Numbered from the stretch's first letter, positions 1 through 8,742 are shown. The stretch: DNA of 64,000 bases from Andeanibacterium fulvum (GCF_037154085.1 NZ_JBANRM010000004.1:186001-250000); one strand, 5' to 3'. Translations and numbers: made by a program. Notes: generated by a model not told the origin, from the letters alone.

Positions 1-178
1 CGCGCTGAATCGTAACCTCTCGGCGCATCCTGTCTTTGGGATAGCCATATTCGAGATGGAGAACCCTTAGATATCGTTGCCGGACCCGCTCTTCGGGCGT
101 GGAAACGAGTTTATCGCCCGACAGGTAATCCACGATTGCGCCGTTTTCGTCGAACTCGACTTCGAAGGGTGTAACCAT
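1..178 (-). CDS. N-terminal part of a restriction-type protein (HsdR N-terminal-like), runs off the window
   Basis: Reading from an ATG at 178 leftwards gives 59 residues beginning MVTPFEVEFDENGAIVDYLS, followed by a TPEERVRQRYLRVLHLEYGYPK segment. The acidic start, then the (P)EERVRQ and YPK signatures, resembles the N-terminal domain found in type I restriction R-like proteins and stand-alone restriction proteins (HSDR_N_2 type). That domain normally leads into a nuclease fold, which lies outside this window. A GGGAAGAG stretch just upstream could serve as ribosome binding site. The gene sits directly beyond the 3' end of a tRNA-Ser, a common integration point for genomic islands. The assignment rests on the N-terminal pattern only. 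Confidence 0.5.
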   Translation of the reverse strand, partial: MVTPFEVEFDENGAIVDYLSGDKLVSTPEERVRQRYLRVLHLEYGYPKDRMRREVTIQR

Positions 179-206
179 TTAGCTCTTCCCGAACACATTC
201 GCACTG

Positions 207-239
207 GTTGGCGCTGCTGTGGCTAATGGCAGCGCCAAC
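207..239. repeat. Perfect 11-bp inverted repeat between the restriction-type gene and tRNA-Ser
   Basis: GTTGGCGCTGC at 207-217 and its exact reverse complement at 229-239 flank an 11-base loop. No T-run follows on either strand, so it is not a classical terminator. It could be a transcription end for the tRNA, a recombination site remnant or a protein site. Confidence 0.5.
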
Positions 240-350
240 GCAGGGACGCAATCACACACTACATGTCCGCAGATATGTTGGCTGGAATGTTGGGCGGGAT
301 CAGCCTCGCGCCACTAAACCTCTGATTTATAGACGGAAAAATAGATGGTG

Positions 351-441
351 TGGCGGAGCGGGAGGGATTCGAACCCTCGATACGCTTTTGACGTATACTC
401 ACTTTCCAGGCGAGCGCCTTCGACCACTCGGCCACCGCTCC
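351..441 (-). tRNA. tRNA-Ser (anticodon GGA)
   Basis: The minus strand folds as a class II tRNA. The acceptor arm is GGAGCGG pairing with CCGCTCC, then the discriminator base G and an encoded CCA at 351-353. The D arm contains GGCCGAGTGGTC, the anticodon loop CTGGAAA carries GGA, a long variable arm follows and the T arm is GGGTTCGAATCCC. The long variable arm and GGA anticodon identify a serine tRNA reading UCC/UCU. Its 3' end faces the restriction-type gene. Confidence 0.95.
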
Positions 442-529
442 GCATGCCTGACGGAAGGCGGGCCGATAGCGCGGGTCGCGCAGTTGGGCAAGCTTGCAGG
501 TGGCTATCTTGGCGTTAAATCGACATTCC

Positions 530-931
530 ATGGAAAGACGCTTCGGATTTGCCCCTTCCGCCGAGGAAATGGAGGCTATCGCCCTCGCCGCGCTGGAACG
601 GCTTCCGGCGCAGTTTCGCGTGCATCTGGGCGATATCGTGCTGCGGGTGGAAGACTTCGCCGATGCCGAAACGCTGGCGGCCATGGGTATCGAGGATCCG
701 TTCGAACTGACCGGAATTTACGAGGGCCTGCCCCTTGGCGAGAAGAGCATCGGCCATTCCGGCACCATGCCCGACCGGATTCGCCTGTTCCGCAGCCCGA
801 TCCTGGACGAATGGATCGCGCGCGGGGACGAGACGCTGGAACATCTGGTGGCCCATGTGGTGATTCACGAGGTGGGGCACCATTTCGGCCTGTCGGACGA
901 GGCGATGCATGCGCTGGAGGAAATGGTTTAG
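530..931 (+). CDS. Zincin-like metallopeptidase family protein (DUF1025 type)
   Basis: The product has 133 residues when started at the ATG at 530 (MERRFGFAPS); an upstream in-frame start at 494 would add 12 residues that look unlike the family. The C-terminal HEVGHHFGLSDEAM is an HExxH zinc site in the form typical of the small zincin-like family PF06262. These are small soluble proteins whose substrate is unknown. It stands alone, divergent from the tRNA and followed by a repeat pair. Confidence 0.85.
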   Translation: MERRFGFAPSAEEMEAIALAALERLPAQFRVHLGDIVLRVEDFADAETLAAMGIEDPFELTGIYEGLPLGEKSIGHSGTMPDRIRLFRSPILDEWIARGDETLEHLVAHVVIHEVGHHFGLSDEAMHALEEMV

Positions 932-945
932 CCCCCCCCGCTCGT

Positions 946-1013
946 GCTGAGCCTGTCGAAGCACAGTCTTTACCGTCAGGGGAAAACGGCCCTTCCACAA
1001 GCTCAGGGCGGGC
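946..1013. repeat. Palindromic repeat (TGAGC-TGTCGAAG type)
   Basis: Imperfect inverted pair with arms containing GAGCCTGTCGAAG and CTTCCACAAGCTC, in the gap between two genes. It belongs to the same family as the repeats at 2990, 10044, 22177 and 26838. Confidence 0.65.
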
Positions 1014-1059
1014 GGATATTGGCTTTCGAATGTCGAGGGACAATGGCACTCTGCCACTC

Positions 1060-1983
1060 ATGAAACGCCTCGCCCCGCTTGCGCTGCTTGCCCTTGCCCT
1101 GCCCGCTTCGGCCGAGGAGGCCGTGACGCCCACTTCCATCGTGGCGGCGGCGCCGGCGGCAGACTGGATTGCGATCGATCCTGCTGACCTGATGGTGATG
1201 GACCTTGCACCCGATCGCGACAGGAATGCCCGGCGGGTGGTGATCCAGCTGATGCCCGCGCCGTTCAGCCAGGGCTGGGTCGGCAATATCCGCAAGCTGG
1301 CGGCGGCGCATTGGTGGGACGGGACGAGCGTCTACCGCGTGCAGGACAATTACGTGGTCCAGTGGGGCGATGTGACGGAGGAGAAGGCCCTGCCGGAGGG
1401 GCTGAAGGTAGTGCCGGAGAGAGAGTATACAGTGCCGGATGAAGGCCGCCTGCCCCGCCCCACAGCCGTAAGGGCGCGTGATGCCTACGCTGTCTCAACT
1501 GGATTTGCTGCTGGCTTTCCGGTCGCGATGGAGCCGGCGATCATGCATGTGAGCGGCGGGAACTGGTGGCCCGTCCACTGCTACGGCATGGTCGGCGTGG
1601 CGCGCGATCTGGAAAGCACCGGCGCGGGCAGCGACCTCTATGTCGTGATCGGACAGGCGCCGCGCCAGCTGGACCGGAACATCGCGCTGGTGGGCCGGGT
1701 TATCGAAGGGATCGAGCATCTTTCCAGCCTGCCGCGCGGGCATGGCGAGTTGGGCTTCTATGGCGACGACGAGGCGGACAAGCGCGTGCCGATCCTGTCG
1801 GTACGGATCGGGGCGGAAGCGCGCAATTTGCCGCGGTTCGAATATCTCTCGACCGACAGCGACAGCTTCGCCGCCTATGCCCATTCGCGCGCCAACCGGC
1901 AGGACGAGTTCTACAAGGTCCCGGCGGGCGGCGCCGATATCTGCAATGTGCCGGTGCCCATCCGGCGGGTGTTGGCGCAATGA
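1060..1983 (+). CDS. Secreted peptidylprolyl isomerase, cyclophilin type
   Basis: The product has 307 residues from the ATG at 1060, chosen because it opens a signal peptide (KRLAPLALLALALPASA, cut before EEA). Residues about 45-270 contain cyclophilin-like blocks: VVIQLMPAPFSQGWVGNI, then WWDGTSVYRVQDNYVVQWGD. Cyclophilins catalyse cis-trans isomerisation of prolyl bonds; this one should act in the periplasm. It is longer than minimal cyclophilins because of insertions and a C-terminal extension. The repeat directly upstream separates it from the metallopeptidase gene. Confidence 0.8.
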   Translation: MKRLAPLALLALALPASAEEAVTPTSIVAAAPAADWIAIDPADLMVMDLAPDRDRNARRVVIQLMPAPFSQGWVGNIRKLAAAHWWDGTSVYRVQDNYVVQWGDVTEEKALPEGLKVVPEREYTVPDEGRLPRPTAVRARDAYAVSTGFAAGFPVAMEPAIMHVSGGNWWPVHCYGMVGVARDLESTGAGSDLYVVIGQAPRQLDRNIALVGRVIEGIEHLSSLPRGHGELGFYGDDEADKRVPILSVRIGAEARNLPRFEYLSTDSDSFAAYAHSRANRQDEFYKVPAGGADICNVPVPIRRVLAQ

Positions 1984-1989
1984 TTTCCT

Positions 1990-2078
1990 GTTCGTCTTTG
2001 CGAGCGAAGCGAAGCAATCCAGGGCGGTTGCGCGCTGGGCCGTGGATTGCTTCGCGGCGTTGCCGCTCGCAATGACGA
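1990..2078. repeat. Palindromic repeat (ATTGCGAGCG-GAAGCAATCC type)
   Basis: Inverted pair with arms TTTGCGAGCGAAGCGAAGCA and a matching reverse arm ending CCGCTCGCAATGACGAAG. The same family occurs at 21349, 42216 and 57331. Confidence 0.75.
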
Positions 2079-2089
2079 AGGGACGAACC

Positions 2090-2407
2090 ATGAGCGAAAC
2101 CATCCGCTTCGCAGCGCCCCTGCTCCACTGGGAACTCGGCGACTTTGCCGGGCTGGGCTATGTCAGCATCACCGGCGAGGCCGAGGAGGCGATCCGGGGG
2201 CATGAGCTGATGCGGAGGCTGGAACTGGGCAAAAGGCGCGGCTTCGGATCGGTGAAAGTGAATGTCAGCCTTGGTGACAGTCGCTGGTCCACTTCCGTCT
2301 TCCCGCAGAAGGAAGGCGGCTGGTTCCTGCCGGTCAAGAAGGCGATCCAGCGTGCGGAAGGGCTGGAGGAAGGCGACCTGCTCGAGATCGAGCTGGAGCT
2401 GCTTTAG
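2090..2407 (+). CDS. DUF1905 domain protein
   Basis: This is a 105-residue soluble protein. The region from the WELGDFAG segment through VKVNVSLGDSRWSTSVFPQK and the end EGDLLEIELELL match the DUF1905 fold, a small beta-barrel of unknown biochemical role often found alone in proteobacteria. The ATG at 2090 was chosen because the longer reading upstream passes through the palindromic repeat. There is no obvious functional partner nearby. Confidence 0.8.
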   Translation: MSETIRFAAPLLHWELGDFAGLGYVSITGEAEEAIRGHELMRRLELGKRRGFGSVKVNVSLGDSRWSTSVFPQKEGGWFLPVKKAIQRAEGLEEGDLLEIELELL

Positions 2408-2414
2408 GTTCGGA

Positions 2415-2518
2415 ATGTGTGAACCCCGGCGGAGGCCGGGGTCCATGGTCAAGGCGCTCGGTTGGGCACTGGGTCCCTGCCTGCGCAGGGACTCACGACA
2501 TTGCCGAATTCACACATA
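2415..2518. repeat. Inverted repeat region upstream of the first ncRNA candidate
   Basis: Outer arms ATGTGTGAA and TTCACACAT enclose two GC-rich hairpins (CCCCGGCGGAGGCCGGGG and TCCCTGCCTGCGCAGGGA). No gene is visible here. Confidence 0.55.
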
Positions 2519-2522
2519 TCTC

Positions 2523-2551
2523 TTGACATTTTAAACCTATTTGGTTATATG
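2523..2551 (+). promoter_or_regulatory. Sigma-70 type promoter, ncRNA candidate copy A
   Basis: TTGACA at 2523-2528 and TATATG at 2546-2551 are separated by exactly 17 bases. Copy B of the downstream element has the same arrangement, including the GGTTATATGC context. Confidence 0.75.
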
Positions 2552-2557
2552 CACGCC

Positions 2558-2945
2558 CATCCTGCATCTCAAAACAGGATATGGAACCGGGAGGCGGCTC
2601 GGCCGGCTTGCCTTCCCCTCCAATCGCGGGTGCTCCTGCACACAACAGGGGAATGTCACTCCCGCATCGCGGCCGGCGCTCATGCGCCTTGGGCAGGCTC
2701 TCGCCGGCCCAGCCGCCGGATCGGATCAGGCGCGGCACCAGCCGCGATGGAAGTGCGCCTCGTGCGAGCCCGCCCGCGCTTCCCAGCCGCTCCGGACAGG
2801 GCCGAGCCCATGCGCGCTGCGGAACAGGCGCCCGGGCCACTCGCAAGATAAACCTTCCGCACTGCCTCCGGCGCATTGCCGGCCGCGCGGTTCCTTTGGA
2901 TTTTCACACTGGCGTTAGGTCCGGGCTCGCCGCCGGATGATGGGG
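2558..2945 (+). ncRNA. Candidate structured non-coding RNA, copy A
   Basis: About 390 bases follow the promoter and carry no convincing gene. The element begins with hairpin ATCCTG/CAGGAT (2559-2564 with 2575-2580). A second helix follows, GGAGG (2590-2594) with CCTCC (2617-2621) and an inner GGC/GCC. The 3' block contains GGCCGCGCG (2881) and hairpin TCCGG/CCGGA (2920-2924 with 2933-2937). Copy B at 26.2 kb has the same parts in the same order, with base changes that keep the pairing. I looked for RNase P RNA, tmRNA, SRP RNA and 6S signatures and saw none. The family is unknown; the ends are estimates. Confidence 0.5.
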
Positions 2946-2989
2946 TGTGCGTGCGCCACGCTTCCCGCCCCACTCACCCACACCCGCTC

Positions 2990-3094
2990 ATCCTGAGCTT
3001 GTCGAAGGACACAGGAAACGGCAGCCCCATGAGGCTGACTTGAATGCGCCCGGCCCAAAGGTCAGCGCGTGTCCTTCGACAGGCTCAGGATGGG
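2990..3094. repeat. Palindromic repeat (TGAGC-TGTCGAAGGAC type)
   Basis: The forward arm TCCTGAGCTTGTCGAAGGAC near 2991 and the reverse arm GTCCTTCGACAGGCTCAGGA near 3070 form an inverted pair with about 60 bases between. Confidence 0.8.
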
Positions 3095-3124
3095 CGGAGG
3101 TTTGGGTGGGGTGTGGGCTAGTTC

Positions 3125-3214
3125 CGTCATGCTGAACTCGTTTCAGCATCCATCCTTCCCCACGAACCACCGCTCGATCCGGAGAAATGGATCCTGAAAC
3201 AAGTTCAGGATGAC
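3125..3214. repeat. Palindromic repeat (CATGCTGAACTCGTTTCAG type)
   Basis: Inverted pair with arms TGCTGAACTCGTTTCAGCAT and TCCTGAAACAAGTTCAGGAT. A near-identical unit lies at 8641, sharing the inner GCTCGATCCGGAGAAAT. Confidence 0.8.
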
Positions 3215-3254
3215 GAAGAGGGGATGTCCCGCCTCTTAGTCCTCGGTACCACCG

Positions 3255-5339
3255 CTACATCCGGCTCGCTTCGGCCAGTGCATCACTCGCTCGCAGGGCG
3301 CTGAGGATGCGGGTGAGGTGGGCCAAATCCTGCACTTCGAGGTCCACTTCATAAGTGTGGAACGGATCGTCGCGCTGGGAGAGGACCAGGTTCATCACAT
3401 TGGCGTGGTTCTTGGCGAAGATGCCCGCGACTTCGGCCAGAGTGCCGGGGCGGTTGTAGAGCACCACGCGCACACGGCCGGTGGCGCCTTGCGAGCGTTC
3501 GCCCCATGACAGGTCCACCCAGTCCGCATCCACGCCGCTGGCCAGTTCCAGACAGTCGATCGTGTGGACTTCCACCACTTCGCCCGGATGGCGCAGGCCC
3601 ACGATGCGGTCGCCCGGCACGGGGTGGCAGCATTCGGCCAGCTTGAAGCCCACGCCAGGGGTGAGGCCGCGGATGGAGATGGCGCGTTCCTGCTTTTCCG
3701 GCTCGGGCATGTCGGCCGTGCTGCCGGGCACCAGCGCTTCCATCACTTCGCGATCTTTGATCTTGGCCGCGCCGATGGCGTACATCAGCTCGTCCTCGTC
3801 CTCCATGCCCAGCCGGTCCACCGCAGCGCGGATGGCCTTCTTGCCGATCTTGGCGGGCAGGCGGTCGGCGATGTGATCGAACAGCTTGTGGCCGATGGCG
3901 GCGATCTCGGCCCGTTCCTTGGCGCGCACGGCGCGGCGGATGGAAGCGCGGGCCTTGCCGGTGACGACGAAGCCCAGCCAGGAAAGCTGCGGCTCGGAAT
4001 GGCTGCCCTTGATGATCTCCACCACGTCGCCATTGTGCAGTTCGGTGCGCAGCGGCATGTGGCGGCCGTTGATCTTGGCACCCACGGCCTGCGCGCCCAG
4101 ATCGGTATGGACGGCAAAGGCGAAGTCCACCGGCGTCGCCCCCTTGGGCAGCTGGTGCAGCGCGCCCTTGGGCGTGAAGGCGAAGATGCGGTCCTGATAG
4201 ATCGCCAGCTTCGTGTTCTCGAGCAATTCGTCGGCATCGTGGCTGGCATCCACGATCTCGATCAGGTCGCGCAGCCAGCCAACCTGCCCGTCAGGCCGGG
4301 TGCCGCCCTGCTTGTAAGCCCAGTGAGCGGCGAGACCGAATTCGTTGAGCCTATGCATCTCGCGCGTGCGGACCTGCACTTCCATGCGCATGGAATTTTC
4401 ATAGATCAGCGAGGTATGCAGCGAACGGTAACCGTTCGACTTGGGGGTGGAGATGTAATCCTTGTAGCGGCCGGGGATGAACTGCCAGGTGGTGTGCAGC
4501 ACGCCCAATGCGCGATAGCAGTCCTCCACGCTTTCGGTCAGCACGCGGAAGGCCATGATATCGGTGATCTGTTCGAAGCTCACATGGCGTTCGGCCATCT
4601 TCTTCCAGATCGAATAGGGGTGTTTCTCGCGCCCCCATACTTCCACTTTCAGCCCGGCTTCGGCCAGCGCTTGCTTGATGGCCAGCGCGATGTCATCGAC
4701 CTGCCCGCCTTCCTGGCTGCGGATCTGCGCCAACCGCCCGGTGATGGTGGCATAGGCTTCCGGCTCCAGCTGCTCGAAGGCGAGGAGCTGCATCTCGCGC
4801 ATATATTCGTACATGCCCACCCGCTCGGCCAGCGGGGCATAGATATCCATCGTCTCGCGCGCGATGCGGCGGCGCTTTTCCGGCGATTTGATGAAGTGCA
4901 GCGTGCGCATGTTGTGCAGCCGGTCCGCCAGCTTCACCAGCAGCACGCGCAAATCCTCGCTCATGGCGAGGAGGAACTTGCGCAGGTTTTCGGCCGCCCG
5001 CTCGTCCTCGGGCATCTGCTCGATCTTGGAGAGCTTGGTGACGCCGTCCACCAGCCGGGCGACATCGGGGCCGAAATTCTTCTCGATATCCTCGATCGTG
5101 GCGAGCGTATCTTCCACCGTATCGTGGAGCAGCGCGGTGATGATCGTTTCCTGATCGAGCTTCAGGTCGGTCATCAACCCGGCGACTTCTACCGGATGGG
5201 AGAAATAGGGGTCCCCACTGGCGCGCTTCTGCGAACCGTGCTTCTGCACGGTGTAGACATAGGCGCGGTTAAGGAGCGCCTCATCGGCATCGGGGGCGTA
5301 ATCCTTTACCCGCTCAACAAGTTCGTACTGACGCAGCAT
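3255..5339 (-). CDS. Bifunctional (p)ppGpp synthetase/hydrolase (Rsh)
   Basis: The product has 694 residues from the ATG at 5339 (MLRQYELVERVKDY), preceded by GGGAAG; a start 13 codons earlier lacks family support. It makes and degrades the stringent-response alarmone (p)ppGpp. The order is: HD hydrolase domain near residues 30-180 with HDTVEDT intact; synthetase domain near 235-350 with YISTPKSNGYRSLHTS; TGS domain near 390-450; C-terminal ACT domain. Both catalytic halves look intact, as expected for the single Rsh of alphaproteobacteria. It stands alone on the minus strand. Confidence 0.95.
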   Translation of the reverse strand: MLRQYELVERVKDYAPDADEALLNRAYVYTVQKHGSQKRASGDPYFSHPVEVAGLMTDLKLDQETIITALLHDTVEDTLATIEDIEKNFGPDVARLVDGVTKLSKIEQMPEDERAAENLRKFLLAMSEDLRVLLVKLADRLHNMRTLHFIKSPEKRRRIARETMDIYAPLAERVGMYEYMREMQLLAFEQLEPEAYATITGRLAQIRSQEGGQVDDIALAIKQALAEAGLKVEVWGREKHPYSIWKKMAERHVSFEQITDIMAFRVLTESVEDCYRALGVLHTTWQFIPGRYKDYISTPKSNGYRSLHTSLIYENSMRMEVQVRTREMHRLNEFGLAAHWAYKQGGTRPDGQVGWLRDLIEIVDASHDADELLENTKLAIYQDRIFAFTPKGALHQLPKGATPVDFAFAVHTDLGAQAVGAKINGRHMPLRTELHNGDVVEIIKGSHSEPQLSWLGFVVTGKARASIRRAVRAKERAEIAAIGHKLFDHIADRLPAKIGKKAIRAAVDRLGMEDEDELMYAIGAAKIKDREVMEALVPGSTADMPEPEKQERAISIRGLTPGVGFKLAECCHPVPGDRIVGLRHPGEVVEVHTIDCLELASGVDADWVDLSWGERSQGATGRVRVVLYNRPGTLAEVAGIFAKNHANVMNLVLSQRDDPFHTYEVDLEVQDLAHLTRILSALRASDALAEASRM

Positions 5340-5422
5340 TGTGCTTCCCAAATGGGGGCAAGACCCCCCACTTTGCAACGGGAAAGCGCTCGAGTGGGAA
5401 AGCTATTGCAACGCGGCTGGCG

Positions 5423-7342
5423 TCAGGCGGGCTTGCCGACCACCTCGTCTACCGCGCCCTGCGTCACTGCGTGATAGCCCGAACGGGTCTTGGCATAGAT
5501 GCGCTTGGCAATCGGCTGGCCCCAGCTGCCCTGTTTCATCAGCGCGGCAAAGAGCGGTTTGACGAACTTGGTCCGGCCCACGCTGGAGAGGAATTTCTCC
5601 GCCGCCGGCACTGCCGGATCGTAACGGTTGTTCAGCGCCAGTTCGAGCCAGGCGAACAGGATTTCCTTATTGCCGGACTTCGACAGGCCCAGCGAGGAAT
5701 CCAGCGCGGCCAGCTTTGCCGCATCGAGCTTTGCCGGAACCTTCGACAGGAAGCGCAGCCGTTCCGCCGTGGTCCAGGTGCCCCATGCCCTAGCATCGGG
5801 CGTGCCGCTGGCGCGATAGGCTTCGGCAGCCTTGTCCACATCGGCAAAGGCGGAAGCGGGCGGGCGCAGGACGTTGGACGGCAGGCCGGGCTTGTAGACC
5901 CAGTCATCCAGCATCAGCTTCTTTTCCATCTCCGCATCGCCCTTCACCAGATGGGCGCGCATATCGTCCAGCAGCATGGCGGAGGTGGCGGGCTGGAAGG
6001 CGTGCTTGTCGAACCAGCTGCGCAGCCAGGCGTCGAACTTCTCGCGGCCCACGATGCTTTCCACCGTGCGCATGAAAGTGGCGCCCTTGTCGTAGATGAT
6101 GCCGGAATTGCCGCCATCGGGCACGCCCAGTTCGGGCGAGAGGTGCAGCGCGGTGATCGGCGCATTCATGCCTTCCTCGGCCAGCGCCTTCTCCATTTCG
6201 GCAAAGCTCAGCGCGGCTTCCTGCTGCGCGCGCTTGGTGCCGTAGAGTTCTTCCACAATGCGGTTTTCGAAATAGGAGGTGATCCCCTCGTTCAGCCAGC
6301 TGTCGGACCAGTTGGCGTTGGTGACGAGATTGCCCGACCAGCTATGCGCCAGTTCATGCGCCACCAGCCCCGTCAGGCTGCGATCGCCCGCGATGAAGGT
6401 GGGCGTCAGGAAGGTCATGGTGGGGTTTTCCATGCCGCCATAGGGGAAGCTGGGCGGCAGGACGATCATCTCGTAGCGACCCCAGCGATAGGGGCCGTAG
6501 AGCTTCTCGGCTGCTTCCACCATCTTCTCCGTATCGGAAAGTTCGGCCGCAGCGGCATCCAGCATGGAAGGTTCGGTCCACACGCCGGTGCGCGGGCCGA
6601 GTTCGCGATAGGCCAGATCGCCCGCAGCAATGGCGATCAGGTAAGGCGCCACCGGCTTGTCCATGCGGAAGCGGAAGGCGCGGCGATTATCGCCCACATC
6701 CTCCGGCTCGCCCACGCGCAGGGCGGACATCACCACCGTCAGCGGCTTGGGCGCAGTGATCCGCGCTTCCCAGCTCTGGCGGATGCCGGGGCTGTCCTGT
6801 GTGGGAATCCAGCTGCGGTTGAGCGTGGCCTGCCCCTGGCTGAGCAGATAGGGCTGCTTGCCGCCCGCCGTCTGCTGCGGGGCCAGCCATTGCAGCGCCT
6901 CCGCATCGGGCGCGGCGGAATAGGCGATAGTGATCTTTCGGGCCTTGCCGATGGTCACGCTAATCGGCTCGCCCTTGCCTTCCACCTTCGCGCCAATTGT
7001 GAAGGGCAGCTGCGCCCCGCTCTCATCGGTGATCTTCGCGATCTTCAACCCGTTGCTGTCGAGCACGATGGTATCGGCATCGGGCCTGGCGAGAATATCC
7101 AGCGTGGCCGTGCCGCTCACCGTCTTCGCCGCGAAATCCAATGCGAGGTCCAGCGCCACATGCGTCACCCGCGCCACTTCGGGCTGGGCGAAAGTGGCCG
7201 CGTCCTTCGCGTCCTCGCTGGTGAGGATCGGGGAGACAATCGCTTCCTCGGCCGGCTTGTCCGCCCCGCCCGAACAGGCAGCGGCGAGCAGCGACAGGGG
7301 CAGCGAGAGAGACAGCAGGAACGACTTGAGCGCGGCGCGCAT
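5423..7342 (-). CDS. M1 family zinc aminopeptidase, lipoprotein
   Basis: The product has 639 residues starting at the ATG at 7342, chosen because it opens a lipoprotein signal (SLPLSLLAAAC, Cys about residue 23). M1 peptidases remove N-terminal residues from peptides. The exopeptidase motif GGMEN lies near residue 305, and the zinc site HELAHSW with the downstream NEG glutamate follows about 30 residues later. The C-terminal helical domain resembles the leukotriene-A4-hydrolase subgroup. Likely anchored on the periplasmic side of a membrane. It is divergent from the aminotransferase gene. Confidence 0.9.
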   Translation of the reverse strand: MRAALKSFLLSLSLPLSLLAAACSGGADKPAEEAIVSPILTSEDAKDAATFAQPEVARVTHVALDLALDFAAKTVSGTATLDILARPDADTIVLDSNGLKIAKITDESGAQLPFTIGAKVEGKGEPISVTIGKARKITIAYSAAPDAEALQWLAPQQTAGGKQPYLLSQGQATLNRSWIPTQDSPGIRQSWEARITAPKPLTVVMSALRVGEPEDVGDNRRAFRFRMDKPVAPYLIAIAAGDLAYRELGPRTGVWTEPSMLDAAAAELSDTEKMVEAAEKLYGPYRWGRYEMIVLPPSFPYGGMENPTMTFLTPTFIAGDRSLTGLVAHELAHSWSGNLVTNANWSDSWLNEGITSYFENRIVEELYGTKRAQQEAALSFAEMEKALAEEGMNAPITALHLSPELGVPDGGNSGIIYDKGATFMRTVESIVGREKFDAWLRSWFDKHAFQPATSAMLLDDMRAHLVKGDAEMEKKLMLDDWVYKPGLPSNVLRPPASAFADVDKAAEAYRASGTPDARAWGTWTTAERLRFLSKVPAKLDAAKLAALDSSLGLSKSGNKEILFAWLELALNNRYDPAVPAAEKFLSSVGRTKFVKPLFAALMKQGSWGQPIAKRIYAKTRSGYHAVTQGAVDEVVGKPA

Positions 7343-7484
7343 CGGATTCTCCGGACAGGGATCGGGGGAACTGGTTTCGTTTAACACCAATTCCACGATT
7401 AAGAGGCGCTCGTCAAATCCGCTCCGCAAATCCAGCAGCTCTGGCCGCTTGCAGGCCGCCGCAACGCGCTCCAGAAAGGCGGCG

Positions 7485-8633
7485 ATGACCAACGCAGCCA
7501 CGACGACCATCTTCGAACGCATGTCGGCCCTCGCGCGCGAAACGGGTGCGATCAATCTCGGCCAGGGCTTCCCCGACCGGGAGCATGCGCCCGAACTGCT
7601 GGAGGCCGCCCGGCGCGCGCTGGTGGAGAAATCGAACCAATATCCGCCCATGCGCGGCCTTGCCGAACTGCGCCGCGCGGTGTGCGACTATTACCGAAGC
7701 GAACAGGGGCTGGAAGTCGCGGAAGAGGAAGTGGTGGTCACCTCCGGCGCGACCGAGGCGCTGGCCGCCAGCATCCTCGCCCTGATCCAGCCGGGGGACG
7801 AGGCGATCCTGCTGCAGCCCTGCTATGACGCCTATCTGCCGCTGATCGAGCGGGCGGGCGGCACTGCAAAGCTGCTCAATCTGGTGCCCCCGCACTGGAC
7901 CATCCCGATGGAGAAACTGGAAGAGGCCATCACGCCCCGCACGAAGCTGATCATCCTCAACACGCCCAACAACCCCACCGGCACGATCACGCCGCTTGCT
8001 GAGCTGGAACGGCTCGGCACGATCTGCGAGGCGCATGATCTGGCGCTGCTGTGCGACGAGGTATGGGAAGGCATGATCTTCGACCGCACGCCACATGTCT
8101 CGCCCCTCGCCATCCCGGTGCTGCGTGACCGGGCAATCAAGGTGGGCTCGGCGGGCAAGATCTTCTCCCTCACAGGCTGGAAGATCGGCTGGGCCGTCGC
8201 CGCGCCCAAGCTGGCCGATGCCATTGCAGCGCAGCACCAGTTCCTCACCTTCACTACTGCCACGCCGCTGCAATGGGCCGTGGCCGAAGGGCTGGCCCTG
8301 CCCCATCAATGGCACGAAGCCCACCGCGCCCAATATGGCGCCAGCCGCCGCCGTCTGGTGGAAGGGCTGGAGGCGGCGGGCTATGCCGTCCTGCCATCCA
8401 GCGGCACGTGGTTCGTCACGGTCGATCTCGCCGCCTCGGGCCTGCCCGCCGATGACGAGCAGATGGCCGAACGCCTGATCCGCGAGGCAGGCGTGGTGAC
8501 GATCCCCGTCTCAGCCTTCTATCACGACACGAAGGAAAAAGGCTTCCTGCGCTTCTGCTTTGCCAAGCAGGACGCGACACTGGACGAGGCTTTGGCGAAG
8601 CTGGCGGAGTTCCGGGCGGCAGTTTCCAACTGA
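7485..8633 (+). CDS. Class I/II PLP-dependent aminotransferase
   Basis: The product has 382 residues from the ATG at 7485. Motifs include GAINLGQGFPD at the N-terminus, the substrate region NTPNNPTG, the LLCDEVWE aspartate that contacts the cofactor, and the PLP lysine in SAGKIFSLTGWKIGW. Blocks LGQGFPD and GWKIGW are typical of the YbdL/kynurenine aminotransferase branch, which uses methionine, kynurenine or glutamine. The exact substrate cannot be read. The start is about 140 bases from the divergent M1 peptidase start. Confidence 0.9.
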   Translation: MTNAATTTIFERMSALARETGAINLGQGFPDREHAPELLEAARRALVEKSNQYPPMRGLAELRRAVCDYYRSEQGLEVAEEEVVVTSGATEALAASILALIQPGDEAILLQPCYDAYLPLIERAGGTAKLLNLVPPHWTIPMEKLEEAITPRTKLIILNTPNNPTGTITPLAELERLGTICEAHDLALLCDEVWEGMIFDRTPHVSPLAIPVLRDRAIKVGSAGKIFSLTGWKIGWAVAAPKLADAIAAQHQFLTFTTATPLQWAVAEGLALPHQWHEAHRAQYGASRRRLVEGLEAAGYAVLPSSGTWFVTVDLAASGLPADDEQMAERLIREAGVVTIPVSAFYHDTKEKGFLRFCFAKQDATLDEALAKLAEFRAAVSN

Positions 8634-8640
8634 GCCATCC

Positions 8641-8733
8641 GTCATGCTGAACTCGTTTCAGCATCCATCCCTCCCCACGCACCGCCGCTCGATCCGGAGA
8701 AATAGATCCTGAAACGAGTTCAGGATGACGAAA
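8641..8733. repeat. Palindromic repeat (CATGCTGAACTCGTTTCAG type)
   Basis: Near-identical second copy of the unit at 3125: arms GTCATGCTGAACTCGTTTCA and TGAAACGAGTTCAGGATGAC. It lies between two convergent genes and could act as a bidirectional transcription end. Confidence 0.85.
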
Positions 8734-8742
8734 ATGTAGCCC

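Noticed and set aside
208..1983. A 591-codon open frame spanning the tRNA region and the isomerase gene
   Set aside because: It runs antisense through the tRNA-Ser and across the metallopeptidase gene; only the part from 1060 has a signal peptide and a cyclophilin domain.
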